DNA from: Spirochaetota bacterium
GTDB taxonomy: Bacteria; Spirochaetota; Spirochaetia; Treponematales; Rectinemataceae
DNA length: 64,000 nt
Direction of reading: 5' to 3'
Assembly (NCBI GenBank): GCA_029265255.1
Contig: JAJUJQ010000001.1
Coordinates: 310,001-374,000, forward strand
Made by a program: the position numbers and the translations under genes. The notes beneath the pieces are model-generated. The model was not told where the DNA came from. It saw only the letters and a list, made by a program, of their open reading frames with translations, and searched no databases. Of the stretch, positions 25,247 to 33,910 are shown in pieces. The stretch's first letter is position 1. Each line of letters starts with the position of its first letter.

Positions 25247-26556
25247 GGCCATAGGGGTGCCGTCCCGGGTAGCCCGACCGCTGCCCGCCATACTTCGGCA
25301 TGACCTTCCAGCAGTACCCGCGGGCAGCTCCCTGCCAGGAACAGCGATGATTTCGCAGGAAGTGGATGCGAAGCCTCAGTGGTCACCCGCGCTTCTCCTT
25401 TGGTACACAGAAGAATTTCCGGTCCTTCCGGCGTCCATGACACCGAGGGGTATTCGGTTTTTCCTGTGGAACTAGGCAGGCCGCTCCCTGTGCTCGCTCC
25501 ATCCTCAGAAAGCCCGAGCTCTAATCGCTCGAGCCGGAATTCCCTTGCTGGCGTGCTCCATACGACATGGCGCACCCCCAACTTATGTTCTCCGCTCATG
25601 GTCCTAGGCTGGATACGTCTTGGTTGAGCGATCGGATCTAAAATCCTGCAGAGCAGATCGACATCGACATGCTTGACGGTAAGCCCTGCCCTCACCACGT
25701 TATCCGAACAGGCCATTATTTCCAGAATGCTGCCACGTACATAGGCGTGAATGACTCCGGCAGGGATGAAGAGCCCCTCGCCTGGTTCGAGCTCGAGGAT
25801 ATCGAGTACCAGTGGTGCGCACTGCCCTGGATCGCTCGGATATAGACGGATAAGGTCGAGAACTAGCTGTCCTGCTTTCCTGGTTTCTTGATCCATAGCG
25901 CAGGCAAGAGCTTTGGCGCGCCGTTCCAGCACCGATTGGCGCTCCTGGCGCATGGCGTTGCCAACCGTGAACAGTCGACGTACCAGCTCACGGTAGGCCT
26001 CGGTACCTGTTGGAAGGCTGTTCCACTCTAGCATGGCGCACAGCTCGGTACCCATCAATCTCTGAATCGCCTCAAGAGAACGGAATCCTGCCATAGCCAA
26101 GAATGGTGTGAGCGCGACGGCAAGTTCAGGTTTATGATGGGGATCCTTGAATGTCCGTTCGGGAGCGAGGAGGGGAATACCCATCGCTTCCTCCCTGGCA
26201 TAACCAGTCTGCGCGTCCGCCTGGCTTGGGTGAACCTGTAGCGAAAGGGGAGATCCCGCTGAAAGCACCTTGAACAGAAAGGGAAGATCGCCGAAGTCCT
26301 TGGCAACATGCGGCCCGAGCCAGTGCTGCGGATTCTGTGCAATGATCGTGTCGAGCCCTGATTCCGCGTTATCCAGACATGCTTTCGAAGGTGCGCGGCG
26401 ATGAGTGCTCATCCAGACTTCTCCGGCAGGCAGGCCGCTGATTTCAGGTATGTCGATGAAGGGAGCGATTCCCGCGGTATTACCCCAGGCGTACTGCTGC
26501 ACAGGGTTGTTCAATGTGAGTAAATAAGGGCTTCGAGTCGGCTGGCCATAGCTCAT
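25243..26556 (-). CDS. manA: mannose-6-phosphate isomerase, class I
   Basis: A 437-residue type I phosphomannose isomerase converting fructose 6-phosphate and mannose 6-phosphate. The zinc site is seen in LSLQVHPSQADA, FKDPHHKPELAVALTPF and the later GLFIPAGVIHAYVRG. Start MSYGQPTRSPYLLTLNNPVQ; its ATG overlaps the helicase gene stop by four bases. It would supply mannose units for glycans, in line with the phosphohexomutase earlier in the window. A Ser/Thr/Gly-rich insertion lies around residues 350-375. Confidence 0.93.
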   Translation of the reverse strand: MSYGQPTRSPYLLTLNNPVQQYAWGNTAGIAPFIDIPEISGLPAGEVWMSTHRRAPSKACLDNAESGLDTIIAQNPQHWLGPHVAKDFGDLPFLFKVLSAGSPLSLQVHPSQADAQTGYAREEAMGIPLLAPERTFKDPHHKPELAVALTPFLAMAGFRSLEAIQRLMGTELCAMLEWNSLPTGTEAYRELVRRLFTVGNAMRQERQSVLERRAKALACAMDQETRKAGQLVLDLIRLYPSDPGQCAPLVLDILELEPGEGLFIPAGVIHAYVRGSILEIMACSDNVVRAGLTVKHVDVDLLCRILDPIAQPRRIQPRTMSGEHKLGVRHVVWSTPAREFRLERLELGLSEDGASTGSGLPSSTGKTEYPSVSWTPEGPEILLCTKGEARVTTEASHPLPAKSSLFLAGSCPRVLLEGHAEVWRAAVGLPGTAPLWP

Positions 26557-29069
26557 GTACTGACTCCTTTGTCAAGGAATTCTGCCACAACCCGACAGAC
26601 CTGGTCGAGCGGTTCTGTGACGAGGCGGCATTCGGGTAGGCTGGACACGAAAAGGCTCCCATACGTTTTTTTCACCATGCGAACATCGAGCACCGCCACC
26701 ACCCCGCGGTCAAGGGAATGCCTGATAAGTCGACCGAATCCTTGTTTAAACAGGATGACAGCCTCGGGAATGCTCATTTCGACGAATGAATTTCCTCCGC
26801 GCGCGTCGATGGCGGCCGCACGGGAGCTGTGGACAGGGTCAGTTGGTACTCTAAACGGAAGCTTGGTGATGATAACCAGCGAAAGCGTCTCGCCCGGAGC
26901 GTCGACGCCTTCCCAGAAGGATTCAGTGGCAAAGAGCACACTCGAAATGTCGTTGACGAAGGTATTCAGCAAGGAGAATCGATCCTTCTGCCCTTGGCGC
27001 ATGGCGAGAATGCCCTTCTGCTCCAGGATTGGCGCGACATAGTCGAATGTGGCATGCAGAACTCGATAGCTTGTGAACAGCACCAACGCACGGCCACGCG
27101 ATGCCTCGATAAGCCGCACGACCGCCTGATTCAGATATTCCTGGAACTGTGGGCTATCGGGAAGAGGGGCGGTGGTGTCGATGGTGAGCATGGCATTATG
27201 ACGGTAAGGAAATGGAGAAGGGTAGCCGCGACAGCGGACTGATGGGACCGCAACGCCAGATGCGCTTTCATCATCTCGCAGACTCCTGTGGGATGATTCC
27301 GCGCCTAGTCCTACCCGCTTTTTCCACCAGTCAAAGGAACCATTGATGGTGAGTGTCGCGCTGGTGCAGACGCAGGCGCGCACGGGGGAAAATAGTCGTT
27401 CGGCGAGAAGCGGAGCGACCTCAAGCGGTGTAGCGATGCAGGTCACTATCGGTTCCTTCTGGCTGTGTCGAGATACTTCCAGCCAGAAAATGGTCTCTTT
27501 TTCTTCTTCCGGTGTGCGGAACCGGGGCACCAATGCAGCAAGCTCTTCCAGGGTCCGAATGGTGAGCGCAAGCTCTGCGGCTCGTTCGTCCTCCATGAGT
27601 TCCGGTTCAAGAGATTCATAGAGTGTTCCGAGATGAGTCACCAGACGAGTCGATTCCTTCTCCAGCGTTCCAAGCGCCGCATTGAGGATGGTTCGTTTGC
27701 CTGCGTCGAGGTTCCTGATGAGTATGGACCCGTCGGTGTCTTTAAATGAGTCAAGCGCGGCCTGGTTGACGCGTTCAGCGCCGGCAATGAGCTTATCGAT
27801 TCCTTTGATGGCATCTTCCACCATCGCCGATGATACGCCTGGCAGCGTGCCAACCGAGGGAAGAATCCCCGCTTTTGTACGTTTTTTGCGTCGTATGAGA
27901 CGACCTGCGATCTTCTGGAACGAACGGATTGAAAAACTTTCAGAAAACAGACTGGTGGCGCTCGATTCGAGCGCATGGGCTTCGTCGATGACCAGTGCCT
28001 GATAAGGCGGGAGGATTGTATTGAGAATTCCTCCGCGCTTTCTCTTCGCTTCGAGATCAGCCAGAAGCACATGGTGGTTGACGATTATGATTTGAGCGCT
28101 CGCGGCTTCCATGCGTACACGCATGACATGACAGCGTTCTCTTTGGGGGCATCGCGACAGAAGGCAGAAGTCGCTTTCCGAGCAGATACGGTTCCAAATC
28201 GGATCGTCATCCCCAATCGATAGTTCTGAGCGATCTCCCCCTCCACCATGGTTGTCCCATTCCAGTATCTGCCGCAATTTCACTGAGGTGTCCGAGAACA
28301 GCGCGTCTTCCTCGATCGCTTCGTACAGGCGGCGCTTGCACAGGTAATTGCCTCTGCCTTTGACGATGACCGCTTTCGCGGGCTTGCGGAACAGCGCACT
28401 GATGACAGGAAAATCTTTCTTGTGAATCTGTTCTTGGAGAGTGATCGTCGCGGTCGAAATCACAACTCTTTCGCCATTTCCCGCGGCCCAGGCCATTGCC
28501 GGTACAAGATACGCGAATGACTTGCCGACACCTGTACCTGCTTCAGCGATCAGCACCCCTCCTTCCGATATGGTACGTGCGACGTCACGTGCCATATCCA
28601 CCTGGGAAGGGCGCGGCTCGAATGAAGGCATTTTTTCAGACAGTTTTCCGCCAGCATCCAGCACACCGGCAATTTCGTCGGCATCCAGTGGGCGCAGGTG
28701 TTTTTTGGCGACTGGTTCCATGACGACAAAAAGCTTTTCGACCTCATTGTCGACAATATAGCTGCCCATTCCCTGCGATCCCGCTTCAGCGGCTACCGCG
28801 ACATCAGCATCGGAAGGAAAGAGACTACCGGAAGGGTGGTTGTGAATGAGCACCTGCGCATTCTGACTGTGGTGAAATGGCGCGGGAACCGCGCCCTCGC
28901 TGCCGCGCGCAATAATATCCACATGAGTGACGATCCCTTTTGCGTCAAGAACACCGATTGCGAAGACTTCGCGCCCTTCGACTTCCTGTATGGCGGTACG
29001 AAGCTCTTTCCGTGCGCTGGGCGCGACGCGTTCCTCTGCGTCGACGATGGCGCGCTGTTTTTTGCCCAT
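26553..29069 (-). CDS. JAMM (RadC-like) domain fused to a DinG/XPD-type helicase
   Basis: An 838-residue two-part protein. Residues 20-150 are a RadC/JAB-like domain with an intact metal motif: HNHPSGSLFPSDAD, i.e. HxH (76-78), Ser86 and Asp89. From about 165 it is a superfamily 2 Rad3/DinG helicase: Walker A AEAGTGVGKSFAYL, four cysteines (CKRR, then CLLSRCPQRERC) able to hold a 4Fe-4S cluster, the DEAH box VIDEAHALE, and the C-terminal motifs VLFATESFWEGVDAPGE and GFGRLIRHSLDRG. DinG enzymes unwind R-loops and forks 5' to 3'. The start ATG 29069 lies six bases after a TATACT and has no Shine-Dalgarno; an in-frame ATG at 29099 is possible. It heads the helicase-manA-yaiI operon. Confidence 0.88.
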   Translation of the reverse strand: MGKKQRAIVDAEERVAPSARKELRTAIQEVEGREVFAIGVLDAKGIVTHVDIIARGSEGAVPAPFHHSQNAQVLIHNHPSGSLFPSDADVAVAAEAGSQGMGSYIVDNEVEKLFVVMEPVAKKHLRPLDADEIAGVLDAGGKLSEKMPSFEPRPSQVDMARDVARTISEGGVLIAEAGTGVGKSFAYLVPAMAWAAGNGERVVISTATITLQEQIHKKDFPVISALFRKPAKAVIVKGRGNYLCKRRLYEAIEEDALFSDTSVKLRQILEWDNHGGGGDRSELSIGDDDPIWNRICSESDFCLLSRCPQRERCHVMRVRMEAASAQIIIVNHHVLLADLEAKRKRGGILNTILPPYQALVIDEAHALESSATSLFSESFSIRSFQKIAGRLIRRKKRTKAGILPSVGTLPGVSSAMVEDAIKGIDKLIAGAERVNQAALDSFKDTDGSILIRNLDAGKRTILNAALGTLEKESTRLVTHLGTLYESLEPELMEDERAAELALTIRTLEELAALVPRFRTPEEEKETIFWLEVSRHSQKEPIVTCIATPLEVAPLLAERLFSPVRACVCTSATLTINGSFDWWKKRVGLGAESSHRSLRDDESASGVAVPSVRCRGYPSPFPYRHNAMLTIDTTAPLPDSPQFQEYLNQAVVRLIEASRGRALVLFTSYRVLHATFDYVAPILEQKGILAMRQGQKDRFSLLNTFVNDISSVLFATESFWEGVDAPGETLSLVIITKLPFRVPTDPVHSSRAAAIDARGGNSFVEMSIPEAVILFKQGFGRLIRHSLDRGVVAVLDVRMVKKTYGSLFVSSLPECRLVTEPLDQVCRVVAEFLDKGVST

Positions 29070-29075
29070 GGCGGC

Positions 29076-29104
29076 AGTATAGCACGCACGGCGCATCATG
29101 ACGA
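29076..29104 (-). promoter_or_regulatory. promoter-like element adjacent to the helicase start
   Basis: On the minus strand, TCGTCA (29099-29104), 17 bases, TATACT (29076-29081), then six bases (GCCGCC) to the ATG. The geometry places the transcript start on the ATG itself. Confidence 0.4.
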
Positions 29105-29161
29105 CGCGCGGCAGCTCGGTGGTTGCAGACTACGCGTTCCCAGGTTATTCTGATTCTGTTC

Positions 29162-29458
29162 ATGAACGAAAAGAAAGCGGATACGATAACCTTTGGAATG
29201 CGCGCCTATATTCAGCCGACATGGCGGGCCGCTGCGCCTTCTCAGGTGTTTACGCGCCCTGCGGGCATGCCTCGGGATCTCTATGTGGGTGCGCTCTCGA
29301 TGCTGGAGCGGGAGGATGAAGAAATACTTCTTCCTCCAGAGAGGGGACCGATCGTGTTCCGGGATGGCATTTTCCAGATCGATATGTCAAGAGTCCAGGA
29401 GAAGGGCGATATCGATCAGGAACTCAAAAAGCTCATCGATTCAATTCTGGGAGAATGA
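29162..29458 (+). CDS. hypothetical protein, 98 residues
   Basis: I do not recognise this protein. It is hydrophilic, with no signal peptide or membrane helix. It contains FGMRAYIQPTWRAA, a central acidic stretch LEREDEEILLPPERG, and ends DIDQELKKLIDSILGE, which is likely helical. ATG 29162 is one choice; the frame opens at 29123. A TATTCT (29142-29147) about ten bases upstream may be its -10. It lies between the divergent helicase and the ROK regulator, 42 bases ahead of the latter, so the two may be co-transcribed. Codon usage resembles its neighbours, which favours a real gene. Confidence 0.55.
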   Translation: MNEKKADTITFGMRAYIQPTWRAAAPSQVFTRPAGMPRDLYVGALSMLEREDEEILLPPERGPIVFRDGIFQIDMSRVQEKGDIDQELKKLIDSILGE

Positions 29459-29500
29459 TGGTTCGATGCAGAATCGGGATGCATGGCAAGGACGCGAACC

Positions 29501-30703
29501 ATGACGAGCGAGGAAACCAGCCCTCTTCGGGCCCGCCTGATCCGCGAGCGCAATCAGCGGATGATACTCAGACTTATCTTCAGATCCGGAAGCCTCTCGC
29601 AGAGCAGAGCAGTCCTGAAAACGGGTCTGAAAGCTCCTACGGCATTCAGGATTTTCTCTGAGCTCGAGAAGAACGGCCTTATAGAGCCGGTGGAATCGCA
29701 TGAGGAATCGGCCGAGCAAAAAGGGAAAAAAGGGCGCAAGCCGGTGTCCTACCGTCTCAAGCCGGATGCCGCGTACGTCGCAGGTGTCGATTTCTGGGCT
29801 CATTCTGCCGCCGCGATCCTGCAGGATTTTGGAGGAAAGCAGGTGGCAGAGCGGAGTCTCTGTTTCGCCTCGCCTCCATCTGCGGAAGAAGCGCTCAACC
29901 TGATCGCCAGCCTTGTGCGGGACATGCTCGATGAGTCGGGCATCAAGCCGGATCAGCTTCTAGGTATTGGTGTCGGGGCTCCGGGCTCAGTGGGCATCAG
30001 CACAGGGGTGGTGCACTATTATGCGCGCATTCCAGGAATGGTCCAGTATCCGCTTGCTCACCACTTGCACGAGCTGCTCAGTGTTCCGGTCATCGTTTCC
30101 AATAATGCCTCGATAGTCGCCATGGCCGAGCAGCGTTATGGGACAGCGCGGAACGCTGCTTCGCTTTTCACGTTTTTAGTGAGGGCCGGAGTCGGTGGTG
30201 CCTATCTGCAAAATGGCAAGCTGGTCTCTGACCACAGCAGGACAGCATTTGAAGTTGGTCATCTCTCTGTTGACCATGAAGGTCTGCAGTGTTCCTGCGG
30301 CAACCGGGGATGTCTCGAACTCTACCTTAATGAAGAAGAAATCTGTCGCGCGCTTTCCCCGCTTGGGCCATGTGCCGAAATCGGAGACGCGGACCGTCTC
30401 ATCGCCGCTCATCCGGCCGAGGCTGCGCAGTGTCTGGAAACCATTCTCAATTACGCCGCGCATGCCGTGCGGGACATTCGCCGGCTGCTGGCACCCGAGG
30501 TTGTCGTGATCGTGACGAGGTCGCGCCATCTTTCGGACCTCATCGTGCAGGCGGCCTCAGAAGACTATATCCATCACGACCAACGTTTCGGTCCCTCAGG
30601 TTCGAGAATTCTGGGGGCTGAATACAGCGCGATGCTTGCCTGCCGCGCTGCCTGCGACATGGTCTATGAGGAATATTTTTCGCATGGATTTGAAGCGCGT
30701 TGA
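29501..30703 (+). CDS. ROK-family transcriptional regulator
   Basis: About 400 residues. An N-terminal winged helix-turn-helix (residues 15-65: RNQRMILRLIFRSGSLSQS, KAPTAFRIFSELEKNGLI) is followed by a ROK sugar-kinase-like domain with GIGVGAPGSV, the zinc motif CSCGNRGCLE and EVGHLSVDHEG. NagC/XylR-type members repress sugar genes and release DNA on binding a sugar or sugar phosphate. The kinase phosphate motif DxGxT is replaced by VDFWAHSAAAIL, consistent with a regulator and not a kinase. The start is uncertain: ATG 29501 has AAGGA eight bases upstream, ATG 29483 is the alternative. No sugar operon is adjacent. Confidence 0.85.
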   Translation: MTSEETSPLRARLIRERNQRMILRLIFRSGSLSQSRAVLKTGLKAPTAFRIFSELEKNGLIEPVESHEESAEQKGKKGRKPVSYRLKPDAAYVAGVDFWAHSAAAILQDFGGKQVAERSLCFASPPSAEEALNLIASLVRDMLDESGIKPDQLLGIGVGAPGSVGISTGVVHYYARIPGMVQYPLAHHLHELLSVPVIVSNNASIVAMAEQRYGTARNAASLFTFLVRAGVGGAYLQNGKLVSDHSRTAFEVGHLSVDHEGLQCSCGNRGCLELYLNEEEICRALSPLGPCAEIGDADRLIAAHPAEAAQCLETILNYAAHAVRDIRRLLAPEVVVIVTRSRHLSDLIVQAASEDYIHHDQRFGPSGSRILGAEYSAMLACRAACDMVYEEYFSHGFEAR

Positions 30704-30727
30704 GCCGCAAGAGGGGAGGACAGGTCG

Positions 30728-31510
30728 ATGATTCGCGTTGCGTCGTGGAATGTGAATGGATTGCGCGCCTGTGCCCAAAAGGGCTTTTTCGACTGGATGG
30801 CGCGGAGCGGAGCGGATTTCATCTGTCTCCAGGAAATAAAACTCCAGGAAGAACAGGTGACGGACGAGTTTCGCCATCCCAAGGCAGAAAATGGTGCCTT
30901 GTACCACTCATTTTGGTCTTTTGCCGACCGGAAAGGATATTCAGGTACCGTGCTGTTCTCGCTCCGAGAACCAGAGAAGGTCTACACTCTTGGCATCGAG
31001 GAATTCGACCGAGAGGGCAGAACTGTTGTCGCGGACTTCGGCGCTTTCATCCTTGTCAGCGCCTATTTTCCAAATAGCCAGGAAGCGGGTGCGCGGCTCG
31101 ACTATAAGCTCCGGTTCTGCGATGCCATACTGGCATTCTGCGATCGCATGCGATCGGCGGGCCGCCATATCATCGTGGCAGGCGATTATAACATCGCCCA
31201 CAAGCCTATCGATCTTGCCCGCCCGGAACAGAACGAAGGCAACGCGGGCTATCTCCCCGAGGAACGAGCCTGGATGGACAAGTTTACCGGCGCTGGCTAC
31301 ATTGACACATTCCGCTATTTCTGCAAAGACCCCGGATATTATACCTGGTGGAGCTATCGGGCTCCCAAGGCCAGAGAGAAGAATATAGGCTGGCGTCTCG
31401 ATTACCATTGCACCAATCCGGAACTGGAACCATATCTGGTTGATGCGCGCATCCATCCCGAAGTAGGTGGATCCGACCACTGCCCTGTGTCCCTGTCTCT
31501 CGACTTGTGA
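30728..31510 (+). CDS. xth: exodeoxyribonuclease III
   Basis: A 260-residue AP endonuclease/3' exonuclease of the ExoIII (ExoA) family acting in base excision repair. Catalytic blocks: ASWNVNGLRA, CLQEIKLQ (metal Glu), VAGDYNIAH (Asp/Asn), GWRLDYH, and GGSDHCPVSLSLDL (Asp-His pair). The ribosome site GGGGAGGA precedes ATG 30728. It starts 24 bases after the ROK gene and is followed by the rhomboid gene. Confidence 0.95.
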   Translation: MIRVASWNVNGLRACAQKGFFDWMARSGADFICLQEIKLQEEQVTDEFRHPKAENGALYHSFWSFADRKGYSGTVLFSLREPEKVYTLGIEEFDREGRTVVADFGAFILVSAYFPNSQEAGARLDYKLRFCDAILAFCDRMRSAGRHIIVAGDYNIAHKPIDLARPEQNEGNAGYLPEERAWMDKFTGAGYIDTFRYFCKDPGYYTWWSYRAPKAREKNIGWRLDYHCTNPELEPYLVDARIHPEVGGSDHCPVSLSLDL

Positions 31511-31537
31511 TACAATACACGCACCGGAGGACTTCGC

Positions 31538-32095
31538 ATGCGCATTCGCTACAATGCACCGGTAACACTGACATTCACATTCATGTCAGCCTTGGTTCTG
31601 GTACTGAGCCAAACGCTGTTTCCAGCCCTCATTCCCGCCTGGTTTTCGACGCCGGCGCCATTTCATGCCAAGGTGTTCGGCGATTACGTCAAGCTCTTCA
31701 CCCATGTGCTGGGCCACGCGGGCATCCAGCATTTCATCGCCAATTTCACCATGATCCTGCTTTTAGGGCCTATTCTGGAAACCGTCTACAGTTCGGGTTT
31801 CATTCTTTTAAGTGTGCTGCTCACAGCACTCGCCACGGGTCTGGCGAATGTCCTGCTTTTTCCGAACGTGGTGCTGCTGGGCGCGAGCGGCATTGTGTTC
31901 ATGATGATCATGCTGGCGTCCATCACCAATTTTTCCAAGGGCGAGATCCCGCTGACATTCGTGCTCATCATGGTGGTCTATCTGGGCGGGCAAGTATGGG
32001 ATGCTCTGACCAGGCAGGACAATATCTCGCAGTTTTCGCACATTATCGGCGGGCTGGTGGGTAGTGTGCTGGGGTTCTGGAGAAAAAAGCAATAG
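31538..32095 (+). CDS. rhomboid-family intramembrane serine protease
   Basis: A 185-residue protein with about six membrane helices. The catalytic dyad is intact: Ser117 in GASGIV and His168 in FSHIIGGLVG. The HxxxN motif of helix 2 is HFIAN (65-69). Rhomboids cut transmembrane segments of partner proteins; the substrate is unknown. A CCGGAGGA ribosome site precedes the ATG. A TACAAT (31512-31517) across the end of xth could serve as its own -10. The protein is short compared with GlpG because it lacks the N-terminal cytosolic domain. Confidence 0.87.
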   Translation: MRIRYNAPVTLTFTFMSALVLVLSQTLFPALIPAWFSTPAPFHAKVFGDYVKLFTHVLGHAGIQHFIANFTMILLLGPILETVYSSGFILLSVLLTALATGLANVLLFPNVVLLGASGIVFMMIMLASITNFSKGEIPLTFVLIMVVYLGGQVWDALTRQDNISQFSHIIGGLVGSVLGFWRKKQ

Positions 32096-32193
32096 TTGAA
32101 AGGATGTGCGCAGGAAGTGTTCGCACCGGTTCGGTACCAGCCGGGCGAGGTTGGTAGAGCCGCTTTTCCACCATGTGTGCCAGCAGGTCACAT

Positions 32194-32203
32194 GGGGGGG
32201 GGG
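32194..32203 (+). repeat. run of ten G upstream of kbl, with an AT-rich promoter behind it
   Basis: Ten consecutive G at 32194-32203 in the 171-base gap between the rhomboid and kbl genes. A perfect TATAAT follows at 32232-32237, about 30 bases before kbl, without a clear -35; the G run lies about 29 bases before the -10, just upstream of where the -35 should be. Confidence 0.85.
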
Positions 32204-32266
32204 AATGAGACTCAAAATGTTAATAACTTATTATAATATAACGAATAGATAAAGAAGGAGTCGGAC

Positions 32267-33496
32267 ATGTACCGTACCATGAAAAAGGAACTGACTGAAA
32301 AACTGGAAGCGATCAAGGCTGATGGTTTGTACAAGCACGAGCGCGTCATCGTCACGCCTCAGGGGTCTGCGATCCGCGTGTCGGACGGCAAGGAAGTAAT
32401 TAATTTCTGTGCCAATAATTATCTAGGGCTTTCCAACGACGCGCGGATCAGAAAGGCCGCGATGGAAGCCATGGAACGCTTCGGCTATGGTCTCTCGTCC
32501 GTACGTTTTATCTGCGGTACACAGTCGGCGCACAAGGAACTGGAACGTCGTGTCGCGGATTTCCTTGGCATGGAGGATGCCATCCTGTTCTCTTCCTGCT
32601 TTGACGCGAACGGCGCAGTGTTTGAGCCGCTCCTGGATGAGGATTGTGCCATTATCACCGACAGCCTCAACCACGCCTCAATCATCGACGGCGTGCGTCT
32701 CTGCCGGGCCAAGCGCTGGATTTACAAGCACGCGGATATGCGCGATATCGAGGAAACCGATCCCGAAACTGGCAAGCCGCTCAAAGGTCTCGAACGATGT
32801 CTGAAGGAGGCTCAGGGGGCACGCATCAAGATGATCGCTACGGATGGCGTCTTCTCGATGGATGGCGATATCGCGAACCTGAACGCGATCTGCGATCTTG
32901 CGGAGCGATATGATGCCCTCGTGATGGTCGACGATTCGCATGCAACTGGTTTCATGGGTGCGCATGGAAGAGGAACATGGGAACATTGTGGTGTTGCGGG
33001 GCGTGTCGACATCATCACAACCACATTCGGCAAAGCGCTCGGTGGAGCCTCGGGAGGCGTGATTGCTGCCCCCAGGGAAATTGTCGAATATCTGCGCCAG
33101 AAAGCCAGGCCCTATTTGTTCTCAAATACCCTTGCGCCCGCCATTGTCGGCGGTACGCTCAAGGCGCTTGAGTTATTGAACGAATCGACCGAGCTCCGCG
33201 ACCGGCTGGAATCGAATACCCAGCTGTTCCGCACGCTCATGACCGCATCAGGATTCGACATCCGACCAGGTGTACATCCCATCTGCCCCGTCATGCTGTA
33301 CGACGAGAAACTGGCTCACCGCATGGCCGACGCACTCCTTGAAGAGGGCATCTATGTCATCGGATTCTCCTTCCCTGTTGTACCTAAAGGCAAAGCGCGC
33401 ATTAGAGTTCAGGTTTCGGCAGCGCATACCGAGGAGCAGATTCGTACCGCTGTGGCTGCCTTTGCGAAGGTGGGCAGAGCGCTTGGGGTGATTTAG
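32267..33496 (+). CDS. kbl: glycine C-acetyltransferase (2-amino-3-ketobutyrate CoA ligase)
   Basis: A 409-residue PLP enzyme of the alpha-oxoamine synthase family. [13 protein letters not shown] opens the domain. [29 protein letters not shown] and the PLP lysine in [13 protein letters not shown] follow. It cleaves 2-amino-3-oxobutanoate with CoA into glycine and acetyl-CoA, or runs in reverse. The usual partner threonine dehydrogenase (tdh) is not next to it, so the 2-amino-3-oxobutanoate source is unclear. AAGGAG lies six bases before the ATG. Confidence 0.93.
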   Translation: MYRTMKKELTEKLEAIKADGLYKHERVIVTPQGSAIRVSDGKEVINFCANNYLGLSNDARIRKAAMEAMERFGYGLSSVRFICGTQSAHKELERRVADFLGMEDAILFSSCFDANGAVFEPLLDEDCAIITDSLNHASIIDGVRLCRAKRWIYKHADMRDIEETDPETGKPLKGLERCLKEAQGARIKMIATDGVFSMDGDIANLNAICDLAERYDALVMVDDSHATGFMGAHGRGTWEHCGVAGRVDIITTTFGKALGGASGGVIAAPREIVEYLRQKARPYLFSNTLAPAIVGGTLKALELLNESTELRDRLESNTQLFRTLMTASGFDIRPGVHPICPVMLYDEKLAHRMADALLEEGIYVIGFSFPVVPKGKARIRVQVSAAHTEEQIRTAVAAFAKVGRALGVI

Positions 33497-33606
33497 GCGC
33501 TCCTCTCAAGGGCGGGATCGGGAGAAAAGACTTTACGCACCTTTAATTTATTGCTATTATTTACACATACCGCATATTTCGGAAACTCGTGCGAGAGGTG
33601 AGTTCG

Positions 33607-33897
33607 ATGCCAACATATGAATATGAATGCCGTGCTTGCAGTCATTCGTTTGAAGCGTTTCAATCCATGTCCGAAGCTCCTCTCAGAACCTGCCCCGTAT
33701 GCGGCGGCGAAGTGAGGAGGCTGATTGGAGGTGGTACCGGTATCATTTTCAAAGGTTCCGGCTTCTATATCACCGACTCGAAGAAATCCTCTTCCGCATC
33801 CACTGGCTCGAAGAAAGCTTCCGAGGCCACGGAACCCGCATCGTGCGGCACCTGCGCAGCGTCGAACACGTGTGACGCAGCCAGAGAAAGCGCTTGA
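33607..33897 (+). CDS. FmdB-type zinc-ribbon protein
   Basis: A 96-residue protein beginning MPTYEYECRACSHSFEAFQS, with the two CxxC knuckles CRAC and CPVCG. It then has a Gly-rich turn, GGGTGIIFKGSGFYITD, which is the fixed ending of the FmdB domain. A low-complexity Ser/Lys/Thr tail with four further cysteines (CGTCAASNTC) follows. ATG 33607 has GAGGTGAG upstream. The family was named from a formylmethanofuran dehydrogenase regulator, but its molecular role is generally unknown. Confidence 0.88.
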   Translation: MPTYEYECRACSHSFEAFQSMSEAPLRTCPVCGGEVRRLIGGGTGIIFKGSGFYITDSKKSSSASTGSKKASEATEPASCGTCAASNTCDAARESA

Positions 33898-33910
33898 GAG
33901 CGAGGCGCTT

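Noticed and set aside
29501..30703. ROK protein as a glucokinase
   Set aside because: An N-terminal winged helix is present and the phosphate-binding DxGxT motif is lost, so a regulator is more likely.
32194..32203. The ten-G run as a phase-variable switch inside a gene
   Set aside because: It is not in any coding frame; only a promoter effect remains possible, so it is kept as a low-interest finding.
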